From: Salmonella enterica subsp. enterica serovar Typhimurium str. LT2
GTDB taxonomy: Bacteria; Pseudomonadota; Gammaproteobacteria; Enterobacterales; Enterobacteriaceae
Assembly: GCF_000006945.2 (NCBI RefSeq)
Contig: NC_003197.2
Span: 3,348,001-3,412,000 of the forward strand
Direction of reading: 5' to 3'
DNA length: 64,000 bases
A model generated the notes under the pieces. The model searched no databases. It had not been told where the DNA came from and saw only the letters and a program-made list of their open reading frames with translations. Numbering within the stretch: the stretch's first letter is position 1; each line of letters opens with the position of its first letter. This document shows positions 61,976 through 64,000 of this stretch, piece by piece. Made by a program: the position numbers and the translations under genes.

Positions 61976-61995
61976 GTAGTGCCTCCGTCGATGTC

Positions 61996-62029
61996 AGCCT
62001 GCGTCCGCGCCCTGGGGCGGACGCAGGCT
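61996..62029 (-). other. perfect hairpin in the tdcC-tdcD gap
   Basis: AGCCTGCGTCCGC, loop GCCCTGGG, GCGGACGCAGGCT: 13-bp perfect stem filling most of the 65-base gap. There is no T run, so it probably protects or separates the tdcBC and tdcDE messages rather than ending transcription. Confidence 0.7.
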
Positions 62030-62040
62030 AAACGTGAGGA

Positions 62041-63375
<1,335 letters not shown>

Positions 63376-63392
63376 CTATCCTCACGAAAAGA

Positions 63393-64000
63393 TTAAGCGT
63401 CAACTAAACCCGTAATTTGTGATACCCGAGAAAGATCGATATTGCCGCCAGAAATAATACTGACCGTTTTTCTGTTCTGAATATGGCTATCTAATTTCCC
63501 ACTTAATAGTGCGGCGCAAGCCAGAGCGCCAGCGCCTTCAGTAATAACCTTATTGCGCTGAATTAAAGCGATCATGCTGTTACGAATTTCATCTTCGCTA
63601 ACCAGGACAATGTCATCGACTAATTCACGAACGATTTCATAGGTTAAATTACCCGGGCGGGAGACATCACAACCATCCGCCAGGGTGCCGGTCGTTCGGT
63701 GCGTGGTTATTTCGCCAGTGTAATAAGACGCCGCCATACCGTGAACATTTTCGGCCTGTACGCCGATAACTTTAATGGTCGGGTTAATCGATTTAATCGC
63801 AATGGCAATACCTGCAATTAAACCGCCGCCGCCAATAGGCACGATGACATTATCGACATCGTACAGATCTTCCATAATTTCCAGACCAATAGTGCCCTGT
63901 CCGGCAATGACTTTTGGATCGTCGTAAGGCGGAATAAAAATGCGGCCTTCGGTTTCGACAATTTCACTCACCTTAGCGATGGTGTCATTGAAGTTGTCAC
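63393..64000 (-). CDS. tdcB: catabolic threonine dehydratase TdcB, 5' part outside window
   Basis: PLP enzyme that turns threonine into 2-ketobutyrate and ammonia; activated by AMP in the biodegradative form. The window holds about 202 C-terminal codons, reading [15 protein letters not shown] at the right edge, through the phosphate-binding [11 protein letters not shown] and ending QITGLVDA with the [10 protein letters not shown] motif. The N-terminal part with the PLP lysine lies beyond base 64000. tdcA, the operon activator, should follow to the right. Confidence 0.96.

Overview
The window looks like enterobacterial chromosome and is almost certainly Salmonella enterica. Gene order follows the Escherichia coli tolC-to-tdc segment, and proteins such as RpoD, RpsU, TsaD and Aer are near-identical in appearance to the E. 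coli family members. Several features point to Salmonella: an assT-dsbL-dsbI cluster after zupT, a second chemoreceptor gene beside aer, a tdc operon without tdcF, no uxa/exu block between sstT and yqjA, and only a scar where E. coli has ttdRABT. No prophage, insertion sequence, CRISPR array or integron was seen. All family assignments come from reading the translations and recalling the families; no search was run.

Layout. 1-5.9 kb: nudF (partial), tolC with a mar/sox/rob-type box, ygiBC, ygiD and zupT. 5.9-9.7 kb: an AT-rich stretch, a 58-codon membrane-peptide gene, frameshifted assT and its intact oxidative-folding pair dsbL-dsbI. 9.8-14.5 kb: ribB with an FMN riboswitch, ubiK, glgS, the flotillin pair yqiJ-yqiK, and a compact Ibs/Sib type I toxin-antitoxin locus. 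14.5-24.8 kb: hldE, glnE, ygiF, ygiM, cca, uppP, folB, plsY and the ttd deletion scar. 24.8-31.1 kb: tsaD, the macromolecular-synthesis operon rpsU-dnaG-rpoD, mug and tRNA-Ile(CAU). 31.1-36.7 kb: nfeF/nfeR, then two chemoreceptor genes (mcpC-like and aer), each behind an excellent sigma-28 promoter. 36.7-47 kb: patA, fadH, rlmG, ygjP, ygjQ, ygjR, alx under a manganese/pH-sensing leader, and sstT. 47.2-54 kb: yqjA-mzrA, yqjC-yqjD-yqjE-yqjK, yqjF, yqjG, yhaH, yhaJ, yhaK, yhaL. 54-64 kb: cysteine catabolism (cyuA, cyuP), then tdcG, tdcE, tdcD, tdcC and partial tdcB for anaerobic serine/threonine breakdown.

Genes that work together: TdcC imports threonine/serine, TdcB makes 2-ketobutyrate, TdcE yields propionyl-CoA plus formate, and TdcD makes ATP and propionate, while TdcG deaminates serine. 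CyuP/CyuA import and desulfhydrate cysteine. NfeR represses NfeF in a metal-dependent way. DsbL/DsbI would oxidise AssT, but assT is broken here. Several controls are RNA-based: the ribB FMN riboswitch, the alx leader, the Sib antisense RNA, and intercistronic hairpins in the tdc operon.

Most of the window is conserved, well-known core genome. The observations most worth a second look are the Ibs/Sib locus, the double-junction ttd scar that also forms the plsY stop codon, the assT frameshift that strands DsbL/DsbI, the paired sigma-28 promoters, the unannotated-looking small membrane peptide at 5.9-6.1 kb, and the XseB-like look of YhaL. I found no convincing entirely new multi-gene system.
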